DNA of 64,000 nt from Echinococcus granulosus. Its lineage: Eukaryota; Platyhelminthes; Cestoda; Cyclophyllidea; Taeniidae. Location: the NCBI RefSeq assembly GCF_000524195.1, contig NW_020170393.1, forward strand, positions 1-64,000, read 5' to 3'. Both the position numbers and the translations under genes were made by a program. The notes beneath the pieces were generated by a model. That model worked only from the letters and a program-made list of their open reading frames with translations. It was not told the DNA's origin and did no database searches. Shown piece by piece: positions 52,301-61,478 of the stretch. Position 1 is the first letter of the stretch; each line of letters begins with the position of its first letter.

Positions 52301-55300
52301 GTCTCCTTTATCAAAATTGAGAGTTAAACAAACAACCAGCGTATCACATATCCCTTCTCCTCTTTTGAGCGTCGTCACTGGTCCCTCTTGGGAACTCTAC
52401 TAGGGGGGACATAAACTCGGGGACGAGGGAATGTGCTAACCATTACACGCGTCCGTTGGTATTCGTGGAATTACCGATCTTAAAGTAGAGTCATTTAACA
52501 AAGGACAGGAGTTAACACAATTCCTTGGGGATAAGGTTGTGCGTTTATTTTCTCCGGACCACCTTGTTCTCACTTAAGAGCTGTCCAATCATATCTAGCT
52601 AGATTCCAAAGAGCTAGTAGGGAGGTGGAAGAAATATCACGTGCTCACCTCGTTAACATCTTTATTTAGGTAACGTAGCCTGCTCTGTGACGAACTTTTT
52701 CAGGTAGTTCACAACCACGGGTTGTGTCATTTTAGTTGGTAATAGCTCTCCTGCAGACCACTTGACTGTGGTAGTTACCATAGCTAGACGCCGTTTTCAG
52801 CCCTTCAATTGGGAGTTGCAGCAGATGGCTCAATCTCCAGCATATGCCCCTCTTTCGTCACATTAAGGTGTAGCACTCAGTAAAGATGGTTGTCCATTAA
52901 GATCATTTTCGCTTTCCACCGTTACCATTGCAGCGTCCCCAGACTTTGCTGAATAAGGAAGGCACAATCCTCAAGCAGAATATATGTACTGTCGACGCAC
53001 AATAAGGGTTGGAGCTACTGACATAGCCCGGAGGCCAGGCCTCCCGGCAGAGCTAAAATGGCGGAGCTCTCAAGTATCCCATTACCCAAACACAGAGTTA
53101 AACAAGCAATTAACGAATTTTTTACTCACTTTGCACGTTATTGCGAAATTCCTTCTGTTTCATATTTTTCTCAGTACATTAGTGTTCTTAAATACTAGAA
53201 AGTCAATGCAGACCTCTGATTTTTGAACAGGTTGTCTTGCTTCAAGAACTGCATCACGAGAGACTGATTGCTTCAATGATACCACAAGAGTGACGACTGA
53301 AACCTCTATTGACTTCTCCAAGGATAAACGATCCTGTGTAAAGAAAACAGAGCTTTTCTACGAGCCCGTTGGTACGTTTCTCTTCAGCAATTTCCATGTG
53401 GTACAGGGTTTCCAATCACACTTTTCTATATGTGCCTTTGTCATCAGATTGTCCAACAAGTTCAGTGTTTATCAAGTCAGAATGTGTACACATCGGAAAC
53501 GACACAAATGTAGTGACTGAGAGTGAGAAGCAATCCGACTCGAATCTGCTCTACCGCCGCGTGGAAGTCATCTCGTGGGATCTCGTCAACTGTCGGTGTC
53601 TCGCCTCACGTCGATGGGAGTTTGAGACCTGCGGATGTCGTGAGGTGGAGAATCCGGAAGTACATGAATGTCATGACAAGGAGGGCATCCTCATTTCCTA
53701 TCAGCAGAACTATCAACTCTCCGTGTCAGGCACCAATGGAACCTACGTTGGATCTGAAGCCATTGGCAAGCGTTTCAACCAGCTCAAACAAGCTAGCTGC
53801 ATGCCCGTGTTCTCTGGCCGAACGATTTTGCAAACAGGTAAGGAATATGTTCCACCGTTCAACCATAGCCATTGCCACTAAGGAAGGAGGTGAGTAGATC
53901 GTATCATGAAAGTGTGTTATCACTCCGAGTTATATGTCACGGTGAATGTATTCCATAAGCTTTTTCGGCCGCATTGTAAACCTATTTTCTGCCCCACTTT
54001 TATAACAGTGTGCCCGGATGATGCAGTGAAGCATGGTCCATGTGTCTATGCTAGTGACAGCGGAAGTCGAGCCTTCCGAAAGGTTGAAACGCAAGTGTGG
54101 CAACGGGAGGGCTGCAAATGCAAACAGCTTCCAGCTAATGTGACCGAAGAACTCTGTGGCTGTCGGCGAAAAATATGGACGCGGAAGCGTTGCTCCAGCG
54201 AACCGGAGGACAGGGGAGCTGTTCTTCTAATTAATGTTACTCGGGAACGACTGCTTCAAACCCCCCGCGGTCCAAAGTGTAAGGTGGATATGCAACTACG
54301 GAAACAGCCTATCAGTAAGTTATTAGAAAAGCTTTTGTATTCATTATCTACGTTTGATTAACAGAACCCCATACCTATTTTAGAGTGTCCTCTTTCAAGT
54401 GTACACTACTCCAACTGTTCCAATGGCTATATGACGGTAACGATAGACGTGGTAAGTCTTAAAGCCTGCAAGTGTAAAACCAATCGTCTCACCCGCCAAC
54501 TTCGCTGCCTTGAGATTGCGATGGATGGAAGAAATTTGGGTCCACTTGGGACAAAAGACCAGTCCAAAAATATGTCTTCTACCAGCGAAGCATTTCAGGA
54601 CTTCGAGCAACTTCGAGAGCGGCTCTCAAACCTCGGATTGTCGGACATTCAAAAGCAGGATGATGTAGAGGAAGACAAAAGTAGGCAGCAGTTAGGAGAA
54701 TATTCGCAATCGGAATTCAAAACTGGAAAGAGAAAGGATTTCGGCAAATCATTCCCACTCAAAAAGGCCAATTACTCGCCTCAGTTACCCGAACCTACGG
54801 AAACTTTAAACGTTTCTGAGCGACGACAAGCAACGGAACCGAGTCACTTTGGATATGCAGATGAGCCATTTGTAATAAAGGCACATCGAGTCTTCCATAG
54901 ACCAGTCAAACCTAAATCCGAAACGCTGAAAGTGATGAAACCTATTTCTGATGAAGTTGAAAAGCCTATGGTCGATAAGTGGACAAAGACTGTGAGACCA
55001 CCTACTCATGAAGATATGGTAGAAGGGAAGTCAAAGGAAACATCTGAATCCCGTCAGAATGTAACTAGACTTGAATCCGAAATGCCAAAATTGATGAATC
55101 ATATTTCTGATGAAATTGAAAAACTTGTAACCGATGAGTGGACAAAGACTGTGAGACCGCCTTTTCATGAAGATATGGTGCACGAGAAGTCAAAAGAAGC
55201 ATCTGAACTACATCCGACCCCAATTAAACCTGAATCTGAAGTGCCGAAAGTGGTGAAACCTATTTCTGATGAAGCTGGGACACTGGTAGTAGATAAGCGG

Positions 55301-58204
55301 ACAAAGACTGTGAGACCACCTTACCACGAAGATATGGCGCGAGAGAAATCAAAAGAAGCACCTGAATTCCATCAGACCTCGATAAGATCTGAACCCACAC
55401 CTGAGGTTTCCTCTGAATTTAGGAGGAAGAAGCGCCAAGACAAACCTCTTAAACAAAATGTGATAAATTTCATTGAATGTGCAGATCTTTTGCCATCAGA
55501 TAAGTGTGTAGAATTGGACAAGGGTCCGAATTCGCAGTGTGATATACCAGGCCAAATCAGAGATGAACTCTGCCGCAAGACTTGCCATCTTTGTCAAGGT
55601 ATTTTTACTGCTAACTTAATGTTAACATGCATTTATTGTGTTTATAAGTGGATTTAACGGGGCTTTAACTGCAATTCTTTGGAATAGATCTCCCAATCAA
55701 TCGGACAGACTTCACCGCAGAGGTCAGTGGACCAAACGACTGCTTGGTGACAGATGTGCGCTATGACAGAAGGTACCACCTCACCACTTTGAAAAGTGCC
55801 GGTTTGTCCCGATGTAAGTATGCGTGCAACAACGATCCACGCTGTATGGGTTTCGACTTCTACGTTCCCCTAAATGAAGCGGTTCAAGGAAGTTGCGTTC
55901 TAAGCACGGTTGATCGCCTCACTCTTCAACGTCGACTCAACCTGAAGAAGGTGGAGGCCGGAGCTAATGCCGAAGACCTCAGTCGAATGGATTCAAAGCG
56001 TTGTATTCGCTTTCAAAGAGTGCGACGCCCACGTAAGTCTGCTTTGGATGGGAACATTACCTGTGACTTGCGGATAATGACGTACTCTGTAATGGAATCT
56101 TAGTTTGTTCTTAAAATGCAATCAGTTAATACACAGTCCACCGAGGCATTTAAGAATTCGACGAAGCTGACATTAAATTTTTGACAAAGATTCTATTATT
56201 GCGTTAGGAGACCTGGAGCCAACACTAAACTACATCTTTAACTGCACTTGCGAAAACTTGAGCTCGGAGAACGCCTTAGCGTTCACCATCTCATCAGTAG
56301 ACGACGAATCCTCAAAAGGTCGGCTACATTGTGTGAAGGAGGCGGAAATCAGGGCTGTCAATTGGCGTGGACAGGTCACGTGTCAACCCCCAGGCATCCC
56401 AGCAAGTCGGGGAAGGAGCGGGTCAAGTAACACCACCACTGAGGCCAGACAGGCCTCGAGCACAGACCCCTGCCTCGACATGAAATCAACCGAGTGGTGC
56501 GAGGAAGTAGCCAAAACTGCGGCTTGCAAGCAACCGGCCTTTAGATCAGTAGGTTCCTCATTAACGTATTCACAATTGTGCATCAGATGAGGGCCACTTT
56601 TGCTTACTGGAACGGAAGTAAAACCCATCGTCAGTATTAAGTGACCACGTTGAAGTTTACCCCTATAATTTCACAAAAGTTAGCAATCAAGAGACAGCAA
56701 ATGGCAGTAAAACTAAAATTCACGCATATTTTGGGAGAGTTTAAAATTATGCATTATCAACAAAAGTAGTGGTGCAAAAAATTTTTTACCTGATCAATCA
56801 ATTTACAATGTCCATTGTGTAGTCGTGAGAGGGTAGATAATGCGGAAAGTCAATCCTTCGCATTTATTTAGGAATCCAGTTCTGTTGAAATTACAATGGA
56901 AGATGAATGAGACGAAGATTACCAAAACTTTTCCCTTGACTATACTCCGCCACCGGAATTGGGTTTGTTCCTTGAATGGAATCGCATGGAGTGCTCCACC
57001 CATGCCAACGTCTTATAGACACTTAAATAGCTAAAATTGAGCGTAGATAAATAAAATAATCGCTTTTAAATAATAAAAATATCTTTTTACCTTCTTACTT
57101 TCTGTGAAGGTTTGTGGTGGTACTTGTGGCGTATGTGTTTGTAATCGGAGCTATGAATACGTCGGAAGGTGTCTGCCAAACGGGAGGATGACGGTCGTGA
57201 AGATAGAAAACACCTACAGTTTTCTTCACGGACGCTGCGTCTCCACGAAACATGTCCGTGTTTTCCCCTGTGAAGGTGGGCTAAATCAAAAAGCCACTCT
57301 AGTTCATGCTGCTCAGCTGAATTTACATATTTTACCACCCTCTTGCAGTCTGTCCAGCGCAGCCGTATGAGCTCATACAGCCGTGCGATCCAAAGACAGA
57401 GGCCCGTCTGGTGGTTCATGTGATTCCGGTCTTCAATTCCAGCAATCCTAATAAGTGCAAGCTGAAGGTCTCAAAAAAGGCCCTCAGTTGTAAGGACTGC
57501 ATGTTTGAGGGTGCTCACAGCATCGAGCGCAGTAGCGTTTCATCTTGCAAGAAGCGAGGCAACGGAACGCATCGTCAGGTTCTGCGCACAGAATATGTTG
57601 TTAATGAAGATGGGTGTTGCAAGATCAGAAGGTAAGGATCTTTAATTAATGACAACAGGAAAAAACACCTAAAAACAGTTATTAATATTTAATATTAGTT
57701 CTTTACCAGAAGTAATGTATTTACAATAACGACCTAAAACCCCTTTAAAAGAAATAAATAGTAAAAACCCATAATTATGCTCTTTATTTTGGTCATTATT
57801 TTAGGTCCCTCCGAAGCTTCCCCTGTGTTGGATGTCCAGCACCAAGAGTTAGCCTTTCAAAGTGCCTAGGTGGTTGGCAACTCAGGACCATCATATTCTT
57901 CACTCGGCCAACGACGGGCAAATTTAGTGATGAGGGTAAAGGAATTCCCTCTTCAGCCTGCTTTAGGCACGTCATTTCAACCAAGGAACGGTGCATTGTG
58001 ACGGAGACTAACCGAAAAAGTGGGTCCGATTAATTAGCTAATTTATGTGTTTCATCTCTCACCTTTTTAATTGGGGTAATTTCAGGTGGCTGTACCGACC
58101 TACTGGGTTCGAGGGAATGCAGAGAGTTTAAGGACGGTGACCTCTGTTTAGGAAACCCTGAGATAGCTCGAAAGCTTTGCGCTAGACAGTGCAATTTGTG
58201 CTAA
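20733..58204 (+). CDS. Giant secreted cysteine-rich modular protein with VWA, PAN and ShK domains
   Basis: Seventy-three exons traced by GT/GC-AG sites join without a stop into 17,097 nt, giving 5,698 aa; the exon lists are in the block entries below. Residues 1-26 form a signal peptide (MAQLPLTELLALIVLISAVA). Residues 27-4100 are cysteine-rich modules. A VWA domain lies at about 4103-4296, and more modules run to about 4850. A linker with three 53-aa repeats is at 4980-5139, and a basic RRKKR site at about 5150. ShK, PAN-like, ShK, module and ShK units follow to the terminal CNLC. The modules are about 45 aa with a CKC-type core (C-x-C) and often a leading CP. I do not recognise the family. 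The signal peptide and Cys density imply an extracellular, disulfide-rich product, so matrix, tegument or eggshell-associated roles are only guesses. Individual exon borders may be off by a few bases, but the frame is consistent throughout. Confidence 0.85.
25447..30368 (+). other. Giant gene block 2: module exons
   Basis: Exons: 25447-25578, 25849-25983, 26115-26405, 26480-26614, 26697-26972, 27109-27243, 27316-27512, 27652-27874, 28056-28193, 28407-28553, 28749-28874, 28964-29107, 29597-29728 and 30137-30368. Borders are phase 1, except that 27513-27651 is a phase-0 intron inside a module and the intron after 30368 is phase 2. Clear module cores include ECDQPSERKTGVCDPLTCKR in exon 28964-29107 and DCKCKPREVV in exon 30137-30368. 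Introns 29108-29596 and 29729-30136 have no full module; the first carries a possible relic (see findings). Confidence 0.8.
30963..33729 (+). other. Giant gene block 3: module exons
   Basis: Exons: 30963-31230, 31305-31515, 31826-32110, 32444-32584, 32655-32792 and 33463-33729. Exon 30963 joins the previous exon in phase 2, and exon 31305 joins 31230 in phase 0. The two-part layout is very clear in 31826-32110. A first half has two cysteine pairs, C-x-x-x-x-C and CCC; a second half has ECNPKTGSIHETTVKHVFDK and then one more cysteine. The 670-nt intron 32793-33462 holds a dispersed repeat copy near 32950-33070. Confidence 0.8.
32950..33070 (+). repeat. Dispersed repeat, copy 3 (most diverged)
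   Basis: Similar to the copies at 52203-52340 and 52973-53115. Shared anchors in the same order are GCAGAATAT at the start, CCCGGC near the middle, ACAATGGCGG (matching AAAATGGCGG), and AGTTAAACAAG at the end. It lies in an intron of the giant gene. It explains a short open frame that could be mistaken for a decayed module. Confidence 0.6.
33730..35215. other. Long intron of the giant gene (1.5 kb), no module seen
   Basis: The longest gap in the module array, apart from the repeat-bearing intron at 51768. Both borders are phase 1. No exon or relic module was found. Its greater length than neighbouring introns suggests an old insertion, but I could not identify terminal repeats or a coding core. 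Confidence 0.45.
35216..39034 (+). other. Giant gene block 4: module exons
   Basis: Exons: 35216-35491, 35760-35891, 36260-36394, 36630-36905, 36979-37110, 37332-37607, 37791-38035 and 38827-39034. Exons of exactly 276 nt recur (35216, 36630, 37332), each an A-type plus B-type module pair. Exon 38035 joins 38827 in phase 0. The start of 38827-39034 (near VTILDNKLSALNYETTD) lacks the cysteine expected at this point, so either a small exon is missed in the 790-nt intron or the module has lost it. Core examples: NCKCTPRRL, QCECVPREE, DCKCKKREV. Confidence 0.78.
39459..44308 (+). other. Giant gene block 5: module exons
   Basis: Exons: 39459-39866, 40094-40219, 40458-40604, 40687-40818, 40888-41043, 41130-41391, 41780-42108, 42409-42711, 42997-43269 and 43969-44308. 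Borders are phase 1, except phase 2 after 41391 and after 44308. The 408-nt exon 39459-39866 holds three module units. Cores include TCKCKARII, QGCKCPTKK, IGCQCKDYK and DCKCEWQPI. A GC-rich stretch at about 43742-43871 in the last intron could be a decayed exon. Confidence 0.78.
44309..45070. other. Intron of the giant gene, nothing coding seen
   Basis: A 762-nt phase-2 intron. It is AT-rich, with no module-like C-x-C core in any frame and no copy of the dispersed repeat. Confidence 0.55.
45071..48820 (+). other. Giant gene block 6: module exons before the VWA domain
   Basis: Exons: 45071-45471, 45895-46161, 46373-46780, 46977-47313, 47503-47763, 48121-48605 and 48689-48820. Phases are 2, 1, 1, 2, 2 and 1 at successive borders, and the sum stays in frame. 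These are the largest multi-module exons of the array (401, 408 and 485 nt). Cores include DCECRRRVRR, GCRCVQRRH, KCQCRTQLQ, GCKCRNNRE and DDCRCKTVK. Exons 45071 and 48121 look CpG- and GC-rich compared with the AT-rich exons further upstream. Confidence 0.8.
49323..49978 (+). other. von Willebrand factor A (VWA) domain of the giant protein
   Basis: Two exons, 49323-49630 and 49705-49978, joined in phase 0 and flanked by phase-1 introns, so the whole domain is a symmetric 1-1 unit. It starts QTVSSAEVIFVVDESVSS. The metal-ion site motif D-x-S-x-S is intact (DESVS), and the later acidic turn is present (VISDGVND). The usual GGTNT segment is degenerate (RLSNINKAL), with Ser in place of the metal-binding Thr. 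VWA domains mediate adhesion and matrix assembly in secreted proteins. Upstream, 48821-49322 is an intron with nothing recognised. Confidence 0.9.
52203..52340 (+). repeat. Dispersed repeat, copy 1
   Basis: Direct-orientation partner of the copy at 52973-53115. Both contain TGTACTGTCG near the start, then a diverged GGGGCTGCTGGCATGGCCC (GGAGCTACTGACATAGCCC in copy 2), GGCCA/CAAGCCA, AGAGCTAAAAT-like sequence, and AGAGTTAAACAA at the end. Visual identity is roughly three quarters. It is non-coding and intronic, and similarity stops outside these limits. Confidence 0.7.
52973..53115 (+). repeat. Dispersed repeat, copy 2
   Basis: Same orientation as copy 1 and about 770 nt downstream, within the same intron. 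The pair could be two SINE-like insertions or the two ends of a miniature LTR-type (TRIM-like) element. The interior has no coding potential that I can see. Confidence 0.7.
54384..55598 (+). other. Giant gene exon: last array module, charged linker, basic cleavage-like site, first ShK domain
   Basis: A single 1,215-nt exon, by far the longest in the gene. It opens with one module (CPLSSVHYSNCSNG, then ACKCKTN). Then comes about 290 aa without cysteine, rich in Lys, Glu, Pro, Ser and Thr, containing three 53-aa repeats. RRKKR follows at 55421-55435, a good match to furin-type proprotein convertase sites. The exon ends with a ShK domain: CADLLPSDKCVELD, SQCD and ELCRKTCHLC. The Cys-free, low-complexity linker contrasts sharply with the disulfide-rich rest of the protein. 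Confidence 0.85.
54911..55387 (+). repeat. Three tandem 159-bp coding repeats (53 aa each)
   Basis: Units begin at 54911, 55070 and 55229, spaced exactly 159 nt. The shared protein core is ESE-x-x-K-x-x-x-x-ISDE, then the most conserved block, KTVRPP-x-HEDM, then KSKE-x-x-E. The units differ from each other at many positions, so the duplication is not recent. They are in frame in the linker of the giant protein. Confidence 0.9.
55688..56032 (+). other. PAN/apple-like domain of the giant protein
   Basis: One 345-nt exon with phase-1 borders. The pattern DCLVTD, then a Leu-rich step, SRCKYACNNDPRCMGFDFY, and later GSCVLS and RCIRF matches the PAN/apple core: Cys pairs with the C-x-x-x-C-x-x-x-x-x-C-x-G-F signature. 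PAN domains bind proteins or carbohydrates in secreted proteins. Confidence 0.75.
56208..58204 (+). other. Giant gene 3' block: split ShK domain, modules, terminal ShK domain
   Basis: Exons: 56208-56548, 57110-57275, 57349-57631, 57805-58019 and 58086-58204. The second ShK domain starts DPCLDMKSTEWCEEVAKTAA in the first of these and ends CGGTCGVC in the next, across a phase-0 intron. About four modules follow. The last exon encodes a full ShK domain (CTDLLGSRECREF, LCLGNPEIARKLC, ARQCNLC) and the stop codon. ShK domains occur in worm secreted enzymes and matrix proteins. The intron 56549-57109 holds no exon that I can support. Confidence 0.85.
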
Positions 58205-58251
58205 ATTCGTTGTTTTTTTTTTTTTTTGGTTGCGGTATTTATATCTTTTCC

Positions 58252-58257
58252 AATAAA
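58252..58257 (+). promoter_or_regulatory. Polyadenylation signal AATAAA of the giant gene
   Basis: Canonical hexamer about 50 nt after the stop codon, just after a T-run at about 58212-58227. The 3' UTR is therefore short. The convergent minus-strand gene ends about 300 nt further on. Confidence 0.75.
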
Positions 58258-58559
58258 ATTACTAACTATTGAAAACGACTCTTGTTGATTCCTTTAGGAG
58301 AGATCAGATGTAATTAATATTTGGTATATAAAGCAATCGAGTGATAACGACTGAAAAAGAAATATTCCTTTTTGCATAAAATGCATATTTGGCCCGAGTC
58401 TTAATCATTTATTCAGTGTCTAAATGTATTACATGGCACCCAAAAACAGCCTAATTGCGCTCTGGGTCCTTCACGCCAAAAACTCCACCTCATCAGTTTA
58501 GCCATCCATATCTTAGTCATTGTTCCCATCCAGTGGGAAATATTTCCTACACCTGTGCT

Positions 58560-61114
58560 TCATCCCAAAGGTGTTGTCTCTTCGCCTACCTCGGGGGCTT
58601 TTGGCCATCTGGTGAGGACATCTGTTTGTAGGGGCGTTGCGCTTTCCACCGCATCCACAGCCAACCGTGCGTTTCGCCGCGAGAGGGGATTACAGAGCGC
58701 GCCATGAAGCGCTGCAATTATGCGTTTTCCACCGACATTCATGTCGCTTACCATAGTGGTGCGCCAAAATCGAAAGGCGTAGACAATGAGCAACGGCCAA
58801 GCGGAGGTCATTCTGACCGAGCGAAAGGTGGAATAGCGGTCCACGACCGCTTCCAGTAAGGCCCGATGATGGATAAAGTGGAAGAGGTAGGAAAGGGCCA
58901 AGAAGATTTCGCAGAAATCCTCTTCGAACATATCTGCAGCCCGTAGCAAAGATACCGTAATATCGTAGAGTAAAGTCCCAAAATCAGCGGATAGACGGAG
59001 CCGTCGCACTAGCCTCCTGCGCCTCGCCATGTAGGCAATAATAAAGGCTGCCTCTACTCTGCAGGAAGAATAGGCACTATTGAAAGTTCGCAGTGTCTGA
59101 TCTATCCAACCATTTGGGACCTTCGCTGTCATTTGAAGTTGGTTTTGAAGTTTGGAGTTATTAGAGGCGGCGGCTATGATGGCAAGAACTTTGAAGCGCA
59201 CACAGTGGCCAGGCGTGTTTCGATAGCGCAATAGGTCGTGGGCTAAGCGAGTGAGACTAATACCTAGTATTTCTTCATCCTTCTCTACAACCCATTCGAA
59301 ATCGGCTCTCACCGCCTCAAAGACGGATCGAAAGACTTCCTTAACGTGAGGCACATATGCATCCATCAGCTGACCTGCCAAGTCAAGAATATCGCGGGCT
59401 TCTGTCTTCTCCGGGGGCAACATCAATACTGTTGGTGCGCCATAACCGTAATCATTTTTTCCAAAAAGATTTTTATTGGATCTACTTGGAATGAATTCTG
59501 GAAGGAGACATTTTAACAAGTATTTCTCGCTGCCCTCCCGCAGACCCTGCAAAGGCTCCTGTTGTCGAAATATAATTTGGTCCATATCAGAAAGTCCATA
59601 TTCATCATTACTTTTGTCATTTATTCCGATTATACGAGGAATTATTTCCTGTTTTGTTTCAAGAACAACAACATTTTTGCGTAGGATGGTTTTAAGGAGA
59701 GGAGGAAATCGAGAAAACGAGAGCCGCATTGTTTTACGAACTATTTCGCTGCGAGACATAGCTAGATCGTCGTCGTTGGTGGCTATATTATCTTCCACCT
59801 TATCCCCAAAATTTTCGTGTGGAAGCTGGAGAATAATCCTCTTGAGTAGTTCTTCCGTCGGCAGAAGCAATTTGAGATCTTCATTAAAGGACATTTTTTT
59901 AATGTATCTTACTGAGTAAGGGTGGAGATATATGTGTCTAAGACGATCAAGTCGCTCATGGAATAGATCTTTATCCAACTCGCGAATGAGTACGTTGGCT
60001 GCTCTATCGCCCTTTTCCGTTTTTGCACTCCTACTGGAGACTCCTGACCTCTCGGAGGCTCCAAGTAGAACGCTTGGTACTGTAGAATGGTCTTTAATTT
60101 TAATCGAGCCTTTTGATGCCTTCTGAAATGAGGTAGAAGAGCACTCACAGTAATCTGGAGCAAGTTATCTTAATTCAAAGATGTTGAAATGACTAAAATA
60201 TTCTTTGCAAGAATGTCAACAATTATTCCATTATTATACAATGTTAAACACCTTTGTGGAGACCACCATTTAACATTATTTAATCATTTCAGTCTACTCA
60301 AAAGCATGATTTTTGAGCAATGATTAATATACATTCCGGAATTTAAGTAATCTTAGGTGCTTTGCACCCACAAATATTTAATCTAGCTGTTAAGGTAAAA
60401 AACTGATCGTCTACTTAACAATTTAAGTTTTGATGAAAAAAACGTACTAACTCGTTCAATTAGAGAATTTCGCATTTCACTTTCGCCTTCAGGTTGGTCA
60501 ACCTCTTCACCCTCCGAGTAAATTTCTTCCTGAGGATAATCTACTGATTGAGCTTTGGAGTCCTTTTGAGGCAGCACTTTCTCGTACTTTGCTTTGAGCT
60601 CTTCAAGGTAGGATAGTTCTGAGAGGTGACTAAACAGCGCATTTGTGGATATTGCGCCCTCATGAGGTCCACTTTCTAGAGTATCTGCTTTGGTCAGTTT
60701 TGGAGGTATTAACAGCGCAGTGGGTCTTGGTTTCATCTGTAGCTGCAGACTCAACTTCGCCGTTCGTGTCAGTTGATCTAGCTGTAGGTAGCTGTCGATT
60801 GACTCGTACTCTGTCAGTCGGTCAGTGCAGCTTGAGTCGAAGTAGAGACGGGAGAAAAGCCAAAATACCTCCTCTCGTAGATGACCACGACTGATACTTC
60901 TTCTACTGGCCATACTGACCTTCCGCCAGTTGCTTTCTTGCAGCAGGAGACTCGCTTGGGTCCACCAGCGGCGGACAACGTCACTAGTCGGTGTGAACCG
61001 ACGCAGACCCCTAATGGTCCCATTCATGAAGCAGCAGGCGTTGCGAAAACAGTTCTGTATTTCGTTTAATAGTATACTCCTCTGTATTTTACCTATGAGC
61101 CAAAACACGCTCTC
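58560..61114 (-). CDS. Unrecognised helical protein, at least two exons
   Basis: Minus-strand exons 61114-60452 and 60122-58560 join in phase 0 (SLIER to KASKGS) through a GTTAGT donor and a CAG acceptor, giving at least 741 aa. The first has an acidic Glu-rich stretch (EEIYSEGEEVDQPEGESE). The second is long and helix-rich with repeated Leu/Ala heptads (ARDILDLAGQLMDAYVPHV, RFKVLAIIAAASNNSKLQNQ, EAAFIIAYMARRRRLVRRL), which suggests an armadillo- or HEAT-like fold. There is no signal peptide or catalytic motif. The 5' end is unresolved, since a phase-0 acceptor at 61114 requires an upstream exon. It may be the C-terminal part of the gene whose open frame lies at 61479-62456. Function unknown. 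Confidence 0.7.
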
Positions 61115-61478
61115 CTTAGGAATTAAAGTGATCAAATAGGCGATAGATCACCCACATCACGTAAAAAGTCTTCATGCTAATACAATTTCCATAGAGACAA
61201 ATAAAGTGGTGCTGAATTTGATTTTTCCTGCGAATACTACTTCTCTATAGGTCTTTCACTGTAGCTCTAGGGATTAAGGCAAAATGCGCAAAAAGCAGGA
61301 GAAAACCAGAGCCTTAACAGGGAAAATTTCTGCTGTAATGTGTAAATTTTAGAGGGAGAAAGAGGATTTATCAGAAGTTGAATGAAAATTAGGAGGTCAG
61401 TGGACCTTAAAAATGATTACGAAATCATGAACTAACTGAGCTCTGAGTTTTAGACAAGCAGCACTAATTTTTGCCTTG

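Larger units (their letters stand above)
50173..54314 (+). other. Giant gene block 7: modules after the VWA domain
   Basis: Exons: 50173-50313, 50383-50535, 50780-50877, 51132-51294, 51636-51767, 53231-53371, 53448-53837 and 54009-54314. Phase 1 throughout, except a phase-0 intron splitting one module between 50877 and 51132. About eleven modules by length. Cores: QCKCREKRK, NCRCLASRR, GCKCKQLPA. The 1.46-kb intron 51768-53230 carries two copies of the dispersed repeat. Confidence 0.8.

Noticed and set aside
21000..58000. Many separate small secreted cysteine-rich genes
   Set aside because: Only the first exon has a signal peptide, exon phases link continuously, and I noticed no polyA signal and start-codon arrangement repeating between modules.
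58212..58230. T-run as a transcription terminator
   Set aside because: In a eukaryotic protein-coding gene this is just a T-rich 3' UTR tract next to the AATAAA signal.
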